A DNA stretch of 16,665 nt from CAZKGE01 sp964541695 (GCA_964541695.1 CAZIRB010000046.1:1-16665), one strand, 5' to 3'; counted from the first letter of the stretch, positions 1 to 7,827 are shown. Translations and numbers: made by a program. The notes: a model not told the origin generated them from the sequence alone.

Positions 1-81
1 TCCAAAGGGACGTGTCCCTTTGGTGGGGTGCAGGGGGCAAAGCCCCTGCGGAAAGCCGGGGTGCGGGGACGGCGTTCCCGC
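1..81. repeat. Composite double-hairpin intergenic repeat, copy 1
   Basis: The window opens inside a dispersed repeat. Hairpin 1 spans 2-23, with arms CCAAAGGGAC and GTCCCTTTGG. After TGGGGT comes hairpin 2 at 30-49, with arms GCAGGGG and CCCCTGC. A third hairpin-like stretch at 63-81 (arms GCGGG and CCCGC) runs into A6. The same hairpin 1 - short GC linker - hairpin 2 order recurs at 10068-10116 and 12975-13022 with paired base changes in the arms. No ORF with coding features lies here. It resembles REP/BIME-type elements in form; its function is unknown. Confidence 0.75.
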
Positions 82-148
82 AAAAAACCAGCATAAAGGA
101 AGTACCCCCGCAACCACTCCCTTACTACACCCTGCTCCGCCTTCCCCT

Positions 149-182
149 AAAAACGCGCGGCGGAGCTCCCGCTCCGCCGCGC
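149..182 (-). terminator. Rho-independent terminator of the leftward operon
   Basis: On the minus strand a perfect 12-bp GC-rich stem (arms GCGCGGCGGAGC and GCTCCGCCGCGC, 4-nt loop) is followed by GTTTTTAG. It lies about 75 nt past the stop of the nucleoside kinase and is the natural end of the transcript covering 258-5282. Confidence 0.85.
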
Positions 183-257
183 TTCCAAATTGTTACACGA
201 TCCTCCAAAATCTGTTACACCGTTACTACCGGTTGTAACGGAACCGTTCCGGGACCA
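183..257. other. 3' untranslated segment with repeated TGTTAC motifs
   Basis: Between the kinase stop and its terminator lie two TGTTACAC direct repeats (191-198 and 213-220, 22 nt apart). CGTTAC (221-226) and inverted GTAACG (235-240) could form a small hairpin. No gene start is served by this position, so an operator role is not supported. It would sit in the 3' UTR of the leftward mRNA. Confidence 0.4.
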
Positions 258-1973
258 CTATACCCGGTAGAACGTGTTGCCGCCGATGAACTCGCGCAGG
301 ATGCTCGTGGGCGGGATCTCGTCCTCGACGTTGGCCTCGAGGAAGTAGTTGAGCACCTTGACGATCGAGCGCACCTCGTCGTAGCAGGGCGAGTCGGGCT
401 GCACGGCGGAGAGGAGCGGGAAGATATGCTTTTTCAGCACGGCGGGCTCGTAGACGAGCGCGGTGTTGAAGATCGCGTCGGCGGACTCCTGGTACGGGAA
501 TATCCATTTCTCCTCGCCGCGGCGCACGCTGTCCCACATCAGGAGCGTGCGCTCGACGGACGCGCCGCGCGTCTCATAATCGCGCACCATGCGCCTTAGC
601 AGCCGGATATAGGTCGTCGGGATGCGGTTGTGGTCGTCGAGGTTCAGCGTCGTGAGCGCGGAGACGTAGAGCTTGAACACGAGCGAAAGATCGATCGACT
701 CCGGCAAGAGCGACGGGTTGAGCGCGTGCAGGCCCTCGATGACGAGCGGCGTGTCGGCGGTGAGGCGCAGGCGGGTGCCGTCGTAGACGCGCTTGCCGGA
801 CACAAAATCAAACCGCGGCATATCGACCGTCTCGCCGGCGAGCAGGCGCTTTAAGTCCGAGGAGCACAGCGGCACGTCGATCGTGCAGATGTCCTCGAGG
901 TCGACCTTGCCGTCCTTATCGGGCAGGATCTTGTCGCGGTCGATGTAGTAATCGTCCAGGGAGATGAGCACGGGCGACTTGCCGAGCGCGCGCAATTGCG
1001 TGCAGAGGCGGTTGGCGCTCGTGGTCTTGCCGGAGCTCGACGGCCCGGCGATCATGACGGCGCGCGCGCCTCGCTTTACGACCTCGTCGGCGATGGCGGC
1101 GTATTTCTTCTCGTGCAGCGCCTCGTTGATGCGGATGAGCTCGCGGACCTTGCCGGACTTGACGAGGTCGTTGAGGTCGGCGACGCTGCCGCAGCGCATG
1201 AGGTGCCCCCAGCGGTCGCTCTCGCTGAACACGGCGGTCAGGTTCGGCATGTGCGTGAAACTGGCCGGCACGTCGGGGTTTTGCTCGTCCGGGCGGATCA
1301 GCATCAGCCCCGGCGCGTGGAACACAATGTCGAACACGGACGCGTAGCCGGTCGAGGGCGCCATCTCGCCGTAGAAATAGTCCATGTAGTCGCCGTGGCG
1401 GTACACGTCGAAGTACGTAAACTTGCGCCATTGCAGCAGCCGCACCTTGTCGGGCTGACCGTCCCGCTCAAAGAACTCGATCGCGTCGTCGATGTCGAGG
1501 CGCTTGCGCTCGAGCTTATAGTCGGCGCGGGCGATGCGCTTTGCCTCGCGCTTGATGCGTACAGTGTCCGCCTCGGACAGCGCGGGCTCCTTCTCGATGG
1601 TCGAGTACAGCCCCGCGCCGACGGCGTACTCGATGATGACGCGCGCGGCGGGGAACAGCTTTTTGACGGCCATGAGGTAGACGAACAGCATCGTGCGCTC
1701 GTACACGCGGTGCCCGCGCGCGCTGTCATAGCGGATGAGCGAGACCTCGCCGTTGCTCGCGCGCAGCGCGCGGCGCGTGTTGACCTGCGGCGCGCGGCGG
1801 CCGCTCTCCGGGCGCACGGGCACGTAGTTGAGCGTGAACGTCTCGCCGGCGATGCGCGCGGCGAGCGGGCGCGTGGACAGCCGGTCGGTGTCCAGGCCGA
1901 GCGCCTTGACGAGGCAGAGCAGCGAGTCGCCGGGCTGCGCCTCAATCGGGCGGCCGTCAATGGTCAGTTGCAT
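258..1973 (-). CDS. Nucleoside (uridine-type) kinase with N-terminal ThrRS-like region
   Basis: A 571-residue protein with a C-terminal phosphoribulokinase/uridine kinase P-loop domain. The Walker A motif GPSSSGKT is at residues 310-317, followed by SLDDYY and later VIEGLHALNP, both typical of uridine kinases. The N-terminus (MQLTIDGRPIEAQPGDS) looks TGS-like. Residues about 191-209 (YRHGDYMDYFYGEMAPSTG) resemble the YRxGDFxDLCRGPHxPxTG segment of threonyl-tRNA synthetase, with the Cys and His positions lost. This fused architecture is known in Clostridia and is usually annotated as nucleoside kinase; it probably phosphorylates a nucleoside with NTP in the cytoplasm, substrate unproven. The ATG at 1973 is chosen because GGAGG lies 6 nt upstream; the frame stays open to 2279, but that extension overlaps the upstream gene. 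Last gene of a leftward cluster, 20 nt after its neighbour. Confidence 0.9.
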   Translation of the reverse strand: MQLTIDGRPIEAQPGDSLLCLVKALGLDTDRLSTRPLAARIAGETFTLNYVPVRPESGRRAPQVNTRRALRASNGEVSLIRYDSARGHRVYERTMLFVYLMAVKKLFPAARVIIEYAVGAGLYSTIEKEPALSEADTVRIKREAKRIARADYKLERKRLDIDDAIEFFERDGQPDKVRLLQWRKFTYFDVYRHGDYMDYFYGEMAPSTGYASVFDIVFHAPGLMLIRPDEQNPDVPASFTHMPNLTAVFSESDRWGHLMRCGSVADLNDLVKSGKVRELIRINEALHEKKYAAIADEVVKRGARAVMIAGPSSSGKTTSANRLCTQLRALGKSPVLISLDDYYIDRDKILPDKDGKVDLEDICTIDVPLCSSDLKRLLAGETVDMPRFDFVSGKRVYDGTRLRLTADTPLVIEGLHALNPSLLPESIDLSLVFKLYVSALTTLNLDDHNRIPTTYIRLLRRMVRDYETRGASVERTLLMWDSVRRGEEKWIFPYQESADAIFNTALVYEPAVLKKHIFPLLSAVQPDSPCYDEVRSIVKVLNYFLEANVEDEIPPTSILREFIGGNTFYRV

Positions 1974-1993
1974 TCCATGCCTCCAAATCGATA

Positions 1994-3597
1994 TCAGTTG
2001 TCCGGGAAATCCCCGCCGAACGACGCCGAGGGCAGGTAAGCGGCCTCCATCAGGCGGGCGTAGGTCATGTCCGTGATCGTGTCGATGGCAAGGCGCGTGG
2101 CCGCGCCGTCGTTCTCGAGATAGACGAACGCGGGCGTACCGTCCTTGACGCGCGTCATGAGCAGCACCATGTGCACGCGCTTCTCGTCGACGTTGGCAAA
2201 CGTCGCGCCCTTCTCGCGCGGCATCTTGGAAAGCTTTGTGGCAAACCCGAACGACAGGTCCGCGATCCGCCCGTTGCACAGCAGGATGCGCGAGTCCTTT
2301 TCGGACAGGAACGATTCGTACGGCGTAAAGTCGCCGACAAGCTGGGGAAGCGTCAATTGTTCGCCCGTGTCCCGGTTTACTAAGTATGCGTCGGAAAACG
2401 AGATTTTCTGCTCAAAATACATTGCGTTCAGATTTTCCACAAGCGTTTTTAGCAGCGCCTCGCGCTCGTGCGCGACGGCGAAGATCTCGTCGTGGCGGCT
2501 TGTCACGGCCTCGAGCGTCACGCCCGGCAGAAAGCGCGCGAGATACTTGCCCTTCGTGCCGGCAAACGCCTGCTGCGCCTTGGGCGCGGCGGCCAGCGCC
2601 AGGCAGTTCGTCCGGACCGCCTCGATCCTGCCGGGGTCTTTCTCGAGCTCGGCCAGCAGCGCGGTGAAGCTGTCCCCGAACGTGCGCTTGCCGCCGGCGG
2701 CGTAGACGGATTCGCTGTACACGGACAGCTCCTTGATGCCGTCGACGTAGTAGCCCGCGGTCATCGCGTCGAGCGGGTCCTCGAGCACCTCGCGGAACAG
2801 CTCCTCGCCGATGCCGCAGGTCAGCACCATGTTGCCCTCGGAGAACGAGACGCTCCGGAGCGTGGCCAGCCGCGGGTGCAGGTCCGCGCCCTCGACCGTG
2901 AACGTGAGATCCTCGGGATCGACGCCGAACTGGGAGCAGACGGTCTCCGCGGAGACGGAGAACAGGCGCGTGATGTGCACGCGCGTGACGGCCGCGTCGA
3001 TGTCGCCCCCGCTTCCGGCCTTGACATCCGCGTCCAGTCGGACGGGCACGGGCACGAAGTTGAACGCGCGCAGCTGCAGCGTGACGTACGCGCCGTCGTC
3101 GAAGCGCACGCCGTAGCTNNNNNNNNNNNNNNNNNNNNNNNNNNNNNNNNNNNNNNNNNNNNNNNNNNNNNNNNNNNNNNNNNNNNNNNNNNNNNNNNNN
3201 NNNNNNNNNNNNNNNNNNACGCGCGCAGCTGCAGCGTGACGTACGCGCCGTCGTCGAAGCGCACGCCGTAGCTCTCAAGCGTCAACCCAAGGTCCTCGAG
3301 CGGCTCCGCCAGCGACGCGGGGTCGAAGTCGGCGCCCTGGTCGATCACGAACGCGATGTCGGCGGGGTTGACCGCGATGTCGACGGTGCGCTCCGCCGTG
3401 TGGAAGGCAAAGCGCGCGTCCGCGCCCATCGGCGTTTCGGCGAGCAGCGCGATCTGGTTGTCGGTCGGGTAGCCAAACAGCGACAGCGCGGCGTACAGCA
3501 GCACGGCGAGCAAGGCAATAAGCAGGACCGGGCTGAACAGCCAGAACACCACCTTGCCTGCGGCGGATTTCTTGCGCGGACGAATCGGCGCTTCCAT
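1994..3597 (-). CDS. Single-pass membrane protein of unknown function (interrupted by assembly gap)
   Basis: Read literally, the gene is split into two frames by 100 N. The 55 nt either side of the N run are identical. Removing 155 nt (N run plus one copy) puts the halves exactly in frame and gives one 482-residue protein, so it is not a pseudogene. The N-terminus is basic (RPRKK), then hydrophobic at about residues 16-42 (FWLFSPVLLIALLAVLL), which suggests a membrane anchor with a large extracytoplasmic domain. The rest is acidic to neutral with no cysteine cluster or enzymatic motif I recognise. The start ATG has GGAAG 9 nt upstream. It sits 71 nt after the pyrophosphatase gene and 20 nt before the nucleoside kinase, so co-transcription is likely. 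Family not recognised. Confidence 0.8.
3064..3273. other. Assembly gap 1: 100 N flanked by identical 55-nt copies
   Basis: N run at 3119-3218, exactly 100. Sequence 3064-3118 is identical to 3219-3273 (55 nt). This fits two contigs overlapping by one k-mer (k=55) that a scaffolder joined with a fixed 100-N gap. Collapsing the duplication restores the reading frame of the membrane protein gene, so the true gap length is probably minus 55. Confidence 0.92.
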
Positions 3598-3668
3598 GGG
3601 TGTGCACTTCCTTTATTATGAATTGAATTGGCTTAAAATCCGCCCGCGCGGCCCTTATGTCCGCTCCC

Positions 3669-5282
3669 TTAGCCCCAGAGCAGCGACAGCGCCGGAACGA
3701 CCTGTTTTTTGCGCGACAATACGCCGGGCAGAAACGCGGCGTGGTCGACGACCTTGACGTTGAACGCGCTCTCGACGGTGTCGATGTCGCCGACGGCGAG
3801 CAGCTCCGTCCCTTCGCGCAGCACGTCGGTGATCATGAGCAGCAGCATGTCGTATTCGTGCTCGGCGCGCTCGGCCTCCATCACGCGGATCATCTCGTCG
3901 CGCCTGATGGGCAGCTCGAGCGAGTTGAAGCACGTAAACTGCCCGATGCCGATCGTGTGCCCGGCGATGTGGAAGCGCTTGAAGTCCGAGAACAGCAGCT
4001 CGGAGACGTTGTGCACGTCCGCAAGCGACACGGCGAACATCTCGCGCCCAAGCTCGTCGAGCGAGATGCCGGCCTGCTTGGCCATGCGCTCGGCCATGAC
4101 GCGGTCGCGGTTCGTGCAGGTCGGGGACTTGAACAGGATCGTGTCCGATATGATGGCCGCCGCGAGCAGGCCGGCCAGGTTCTTGCTCGGCACGATGCCC
4201 TTCTCCATGAACATCGACGTGATGATCGTGCACGTGCTGCCGACGGGCTCGTTGCGCACGTAGATCGGCGCGCCGGTCTGCACGTCCGCCAGGCGGTGGT
4301 GGTCGATGATCTCGAGGATCTCCGCCTGCTCGAGACCGGGCACGGATTGCAATATCTCGTTGTGGTCGACGAGCACGAGCTTTTTGCGGTTCGGGCTGAG
4401 CAGGTGAAAGCGCGAGAGCGTGCCCACGACGCGGTCGCTGCCGTCGAGCACGGGATAGCTGCGGAAGCGGGACTGCTTCATGGCGTCGCGCACGTCGTCG
4501 ATGTAGTCCGCAAGGTGGAAGCCGACGAGCTCCGTCGTGCGGCAGATGTGGGAGATCGGCACCGCCTGTATGATGAGCCGCGCGGCGCGGTACGGCGACA
4601 GCGGCGTGATGATGACGGGGAGGCCGGCAAGCTTCTCGGCCTGCTCGGCGGGCACGCCCGCGTTGCACACGATCAGGCAGCCCGCCTTGTCGCGCGCGAC
4701 GGCGTCCATCACATCCGGCTGGTTGCCGCAGAGCACGATGTCGTTTTGCGTAAACGGCGGCAGGCCGTTCTCGGTCGGCAGCGCGATGACGAGCTCGCCC
4801 GAGAGCGCGCCCATGGCCACGCCGTCGTCAAGCAGGTGCCCGTCGAGCGCGGAGATCAGGTTGAACAGCGGAATCTCGCTTAATATCGACTTGGACACGA
4901 AGCGCATGTCGTACGACGCGATGTCCGACGCCGACAGCATGCCGAACAGCTTCCCGTCCTCGTCGGTCACGGGGAGCGTCACGTCGTGCGACTCGGACGA
5001 GAAGATCGCCTTCCACGCGTGGTGCAACGTTACGGCGCTGCTCATGATCGGCGGCCGGTCGAACGCGAGGTCCTGCACCTGCGTGCGCACGTTGTGAATG
5101 AGCAGCGGCGCGGCAAAGCCGAATTTGTCGAGCACGAGCTGCGTCTGGTCGGACACGTCGCCGATTCTGGCCGCGACGAACTGCCGCTCGCCCAAGGCGT
5201 TCCGTAGCGACGCGTACGCGATCGCCGCGACGATCGAGTCCGTGTCCGGGTTCTTATGCCCCGTCACGTAGATAGGTTCCAA
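3669..5282 (-). CDS. Family II (Mn-dependent) inorganic pyrophosphatase with CBS and DRTGG domains
   Basis: Hydrolyses pyrophosphate to phosphate in the cytoplasm; the CBS pair in this subfamily binds adenine nucleotides that regulate activity. Visible features: GHKNPDTDS at residues 8-16 (first DHH-domain metal motif); first CBS about 68-125; a DRTGG-like insert about 185-240; second CBS about 250-300; then VDHNE, DHH at 327-329, an SDT motif, and a C-terminal DHHA2 domain. The 537-residue length suits the CBS-DRTGG subtype. I prefer the TTG start at 5282, which has GGAAGGGG about 9 nt upstream and places the conserved GHKNPD near the N-terminus. The frame is open 20 codons further (GTG 5342), but the predicted promoter's start point (about 5339) leaves no leader for that start. 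First gene of the leftward cluster. Confidence 0.93.
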   Translation of the reverse strand: MEPIYVTGHKNPDTDSIVAAIAYASLRNALGERQFVAARIGDVSDQTQLVLDKFGFAAPLLIHNVRTQVQDLAFDRPPIMSSAVTLHHAWKAIFSSESHDVTLPVTDEDGKLFGMLSASDIASYDMRFVSKSILSEIPLFNLISALDGHLLDDGVAMGALSGELVIALPTENGLPPFTQNDIVLCGNQPDVMDAVARDKAGCLIVCNAGVPAEQAEKLAGLPVIITPLSPYRAARLIIQAVPISHICRTTELVGFHLADYIDDVRDAMKQSRFRSYPVLDGSDRVVGTLSRFHLLSPNRKKLVLVDHNEILQSVPGLEQAEILEIIDHHRLADVQTGAPIYVRNEPVGSTCTIITSMFMEKGIVPSKNLAGLLAAAIISDTILFKSPTCTNRDRVMAERMAKQAGISLDELGREMFAVSLADVHNVSELLFSDFKRFHIAGHTIGIGQFTCFNSLELPIRRDEMIRVMEAERAEHEYDMLLLMITDVLREGTELLAVGDIDTVESAFNVKVVDHAAFLPGVLSRKKQVVPALSLLWG

Positions 5283-5345
5283 CGCCGAATTCCCCTTCCA
5301 AACGGCCGCGCAAAAAGGGCGCCGCGCCGTTTCCATATTCACACA

Positions 5346-5372
5346 ATTCTATCATAAGGCGGGCGGTTGTAC
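5346..5372 (-). promoter_or_regulatory. Leftward promoter of the pyrophosphatase gene
   Basis: On the minus strand -35 TTGTAC (5367-5372), a 17-nt spacer, and -10 TAGAAT (5346-5351, five of six consensus). The predicted start near 5339 gives a leader of about 57 nt to the TTG codon at 5282. The -35 lies in the palindrome shared with the rightward promoter. Confidence 0.6.
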
Positions 5373-5396
5373 AACGGCCGCAAAATTTGCTATAAT
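5367..5396 (+). promoter_or_regulatory. Rightward extended -10 promoter of the DUF1461 gene
   Basis: A consensus TATAAT (5391-5396) preceded by TGC (extended -10), with TTGTAC (5367-5372) 18 nt upstream as a poor -35. The predicted start is about 5403, just ahead of GGGAGTGAG, the ribosome binding site. The palindrome GTTGTACAAC (5366-5375) contains the -35 of both divergent promoters. Confidence 0.7.
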
Positions 5397-5422
5397 ACCA
5401 AAACGGGAGTGAGAATAAGCGC

Positions 5423-6595
5423 ATGAAAAGACTTGCAGTTGTGCTCGCGGCCGCGGCGTCGATCCTGTTGATCCTCATCATTCTGTTTTCGACGCTGCAG
5501 CTGGTCATCAACAACGAAACGTTCATCAACAACGAGTTTACGAAGATCGGCGTTTCAGACAGCATGGGGATGAGCAACATCGACCTCGTGCGCTCGATGC
5601 AGCGGCTCGTAGGCTATATGGAGGGCAGCGTTTCGACGATCGACATCGAGGTCACGGTGAACGGCGAGAAGGTGCAGATGTTCGAGCTCGAGCAGGAGAA
5701 GCAGCACATGGCGGACGTGCGCGTGCTGTGGCAGTCCGTGCGCCAGATGCGCGACGTCGGCCTGCTCGCGATGCTGATCCTGTATTTAATCTCGGTTGTG
5801 CTGGGCTTCCGGTACGCTCTGACCACGCTGTCGAAGGGGTACCTGTACGGGGCGTTCGTCACGCTTTTGTTCTTCGGTTTCTTCGGGGCCTGGGCGGCGC
5901 TGGACTTCTCGAGCTTTTGGACGATGTTCCACGAGTCGCTGTTCTGGAACGACCTGTGGCTGTTCGACGTGACCACGAGCCGCATGATCAACATGCTGCC
6001 GGAGCAGTACTTTGCGGACATCGTGGGCAGGACGGCCGCGTACACGGGCATCGCGGCGGGCTCGATCCTCGCGGCGGCGGTATTCTGCCTCGTCGCGCTG
6101 CGTAGAAAGCGCGACCTGGCGCGCGCCGAGAAGCTGCGCAGAAAGCAGGTCAAGGCGCTCAAGGCCGCGGGGCTGCCCGTCGGCGACGAGCTGCTGTCCA
6201 GGAAGGAACTCGAGGCGCGCAGAAAGAAGGAGCGCGAGGCCGCCGAACAGGCGGCGCGCGAGAAGAAGGCGGCGGCCGACGCGGAGAAGCGCAAGAAGGA
6301 GCGCGAGAAAGCGGCCGAGCGCGACAAAAAGCGCCAGAAGAGCCAGGCCGCGCTCACCGGCGCGCTCAAGAAGGCGGGCCTCGTCACGGACGGCGGGACG
6401 GCGCGCGAAAAAACGCCCAAGGAGAAGAAGGCCGCGTTCACCGAGACGCTCAAGAAGGCGGGCCTCGTTACGGACGATGCGCCGGCGGACAAGGAGAAGC
6501 GGGCCGACGCAAAGGACGCGGAGCCCGCGCCGAAAAAGCGGAAGCGCGACCAGCCGTTCGAGCTCGAGCTGCCGGACGATGACAACAAGCTATGA
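5423..6595 (+). CDS. TIGR01906/DUF1461 integral membrane protein with charged C-terminal tail
   Basis: A 390-residue membrane protein. Predicted membrane segments lie at about 4-24, 112-129, 141-160 and 205-226. The FHESLFWNDLWLFD block (about 169-182) followed by INMLPEQYF is the hallmark of the TIGR01906/DUF1461 family, whose function is unknown. From about residue 228 the protein becomes an Arg/Lys/Glu/Ala-rich, probably helical cytoplasmic tail of about 160 residues. This tail contains two copies of LKKAGLVTD 28 residues apart (residues about 315 and 343); family members usually end soon after the last membrane segment. SD GGAGTGAG is 9 nt from the ATG. Its end overlaps tsaD by 17 nt, implying co-transcription and translational coupling. 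Confidence 0.88.
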   Translation: MKRLAVVLAAAASILLILIILFSTLQLVINNETFINNEFTKIGVSDSMGMSNIDLVRSMQRLVGYMEGSVSTIDIEVTVNGEKVQMFELEQEKQHMADVRVLWQSVRQMRDVGLLAMLILYLISVVLGFRYALTTLSKGYLYGAFVTLLFFGFFGAWAALDFSSFWTMFHESLFWNDLWLFDVTTSRMINMLPEQYFADIVGRTAAYTGIAAGSILAAAVFCLVALRRKRDLARAEKLRRKQVKALKAAGLPVGDELLSRKELEARRKKEREAAEQAAREKKAAADAEKRKKEREKAAERDKKRQKSQAALTGALKKAGLVTDGGTAREKTPKEKKAAFTETLKKAGLVTDDAPADKEKRADAKDAEPAPKKRKRDQPFELELPDDDNKL

Positions 6596-7640
6596 CGCGG
6601 CCGCGGCCGAACGGCTCGCCGCGCTGAGAAACAAAAAATCGGCCGCCGTGCTCGCCGTCGAGACCTCGTGCGACGAGACGGCGGCCGCCGTCGTATTGGA
6701 CGGGCGCACCGCTTGCTCGAACGTCGTGCACACGCAGATCCCGCTGCACAAGCGCTTCGGCGGCGTCGTGCCGGAGATCGCCTCGAGAAACCACGTCGAG
6801 GCGGTCGGGCCGGTCGTGCGGCAGGCGCTCGACGGCGCGGGCTTTGCGCTCGCGGACATCGAGGCGGTCGCGGTCACGAACGGGCCGGGCCTCGTGGGCG
6901 CGCTGCTCGTGGGCGTGAGCTTTGCCAAGGGGCTCGCCGCGGCAATGGAGCTGCCGCTCGTCGGCACGAACCACATCGCGTCGCACATCGCGGCCAACTA
7001 CCTGACCTATCCGGACCTTGTCCCGCCGTTCTGCTGCCTGATCGCGTCCGGCGGGCACAGCCACATCGTGTCCGTCGACGATTACGACCGCTTTACATTG
7101 CTCGGCCGCACGCGCGACGACGCGGCGGGCGAGGCGCTCGACAAGGTCGCGCGGCTGCTCGAGCTGCCGTATCCCGGCGGCCCCGCGCTCGAGAAGCTGG
7201 CCGAAACCGGCGATCCTTTCCTGTACCGTTTCCACTCCGCGTTCAACGAGGGCGCGGGCTTCGACTTCTCGTTCTCGGGCCTTAAGACCGCCGTGGTCAA
7301 CCTGCTGCACACGTCCCGCCAGCGCGGGGAGACCGTCGACCGCGCTTCCGTCGCCGCGAGCTTCCAGGCCGCTGTCGTCGCGGTGCTTGCCGGGAAGGCC
7401 GTGCGCGCCGTCGCGCCGGGCGGCACGCTCGCGCTGGCCGGCGGCGTGTCCGCAAACGCGGTTTTGCGCGCGGAGCTCGCCCGCCGCTGCGAACAAAAAG
7501 GCGTGCGTTTCTGCTGTCCGGACCCGGCCTACTGCACCGACAACGCCGCCATGGTCGGCAGCGCGGGCTTCTATTCCCTCATGGCCGGACATAGGAGCGG
7601 CCTCGGCCTCAACGCGTTTCCGGACCTTCCGATCGTGTAG
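6579..7640 (+). CDS. tsaD: tRNA N6-adenosine threonylcarbamoyltransferase TsaD
   Basis: Transfers the threonylcarbamoyl group to A37 of ANN-decoding tRNAs (t6A synthesis), working in the cytoplasm with TsaB and TsaE, which are not in this window. The 353-residue protein has the ASKHA-fold VETSCDE motif (residues 27-33), metal-binding HIASH (H132 and H136), SGGHSH (157-162) and CTDNAAM with D321 near the end, all as expected. The N-terminus carries about 20 residues more than usual before the first strand, because the best start (ATG 6579) lies inside the end of the preceding gene. No good SD precedes it, so re-initiation from the upstream gene is likely. A terminator follows 48 nt after the stop. 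Confidence 0.96.
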   Translation: MTTSYDAAAAERLAALRNKKSAAVLAVETSCDETAAAVVLDGRTACSNVVHTQIPLHKRFGGVVPEIASRNHVEAVGPVVRQALDGAGFALADIEAVAVTNGPGLVGALLVGVSFAKGLAAAMELPLVGTNHIASHIAANYLTYPDLVPPFCCLIASGGHSHIVSVDDYDRFTLLGRTRDDAAGEALDKVARLLELPYPGGPALEKLAETGDPFLYRFHSAFNEGAGFDFSFSGLKTAVVNLLHTSRQRGETVDRASVAASFQAAVVAVLAGKAVRAVAPGGTLALAGGVSANAVLRAELARRCEQKGVRFCCPDPAYCTDNAAMVGSAGFYSLMAGHRSGLGLNAFPDLPIV

Positions 7641-7687
7641 CGCCGCGTTTTTCCGCGGGCCGAAAAACGGAAAACATTGTATATTTG

Positions 7688-7723
7688 TCCCTCCGATTCG
7701 CTTTGTTTCGGAGGGATATTTTT
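7688..7723 (+). terminator. Rho-independent terminator after tsaD
   Basis: Arms TCCCTCCGA (7688-7696) and TCGGAGGGA (7708-7716) with an 11-nt loop, followed by TATTTTT. It closes the DUF1461-tsaD transcript. Confidence 0.88.
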
Positions 7724-7766
7724 GCACATACACATCCTGTCAGCCATGGGATTTGGTGGAAAACTC

Positions 7767-7827
7767 TGTGGATTTGCCGGAATTCGGGGACTCAAATTGT
7801 GGATAACTATGTGGATGGTGTGGATAG
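7767..7827 (+). promoter_or_regulatory. Cluster of four DnaA-box-like sequences
   Basis: The 214 nt between the tsaD terminator and the amidase gene hold four same-strand TGTGGAT motifs. They are TGTGGATTT (7767), TGTGGATAA (7798), TGTGGATGG (7810) and TGTGGATAG (7819). The second is the exact reverse complement of the DnaA-box consensus TTATCCACA; the others differ only in the last two positions. Further right are GAATAT (7834, 7855) and its complement ATATTC (7877). I see no convincing -35/-10 pair for the amidase gene. The cluster could be a DnaA-responsive regulatory region or a DnaA-titration or origin-like site; dnaA/dnaN are not nearby. Confidence 0.6.

Noticed and set aside
996..2039. 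347-residue plus-strand frame opposite the kinase
   Set aside because: Antisense shadow with biased composition; the minus-strand kinase has clear motifs.
1974..2279. Upstream extension of the nucleoside kinase
   Set aside because: It overlaps the neighbouring gene, translates to low-quality sequence, and the ATG at 1973 has an excellent SD.
1994..3597. Frameshifted pseudogene
   Set aside because: The frame break disappears when the 55-nt duplication and 100 N are collapsed.
5283..5342. GTG (5342) or ATG start for the pyrophosphatase
   Set aside because: These codons lie at or before the predicted transcription start and add 18-20 residues before the conserved N-terminal motif; the TTG at 5282 has a strong SD.
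6468..7733. 421-residue minus-strand frame opposite tsaD
   Set aside because: Antisense shadow of a GC-rich gene, dominated by Arg, Ala, Val and Asp/Glu, with no domain. tsaD on the other strand is unambiguous.
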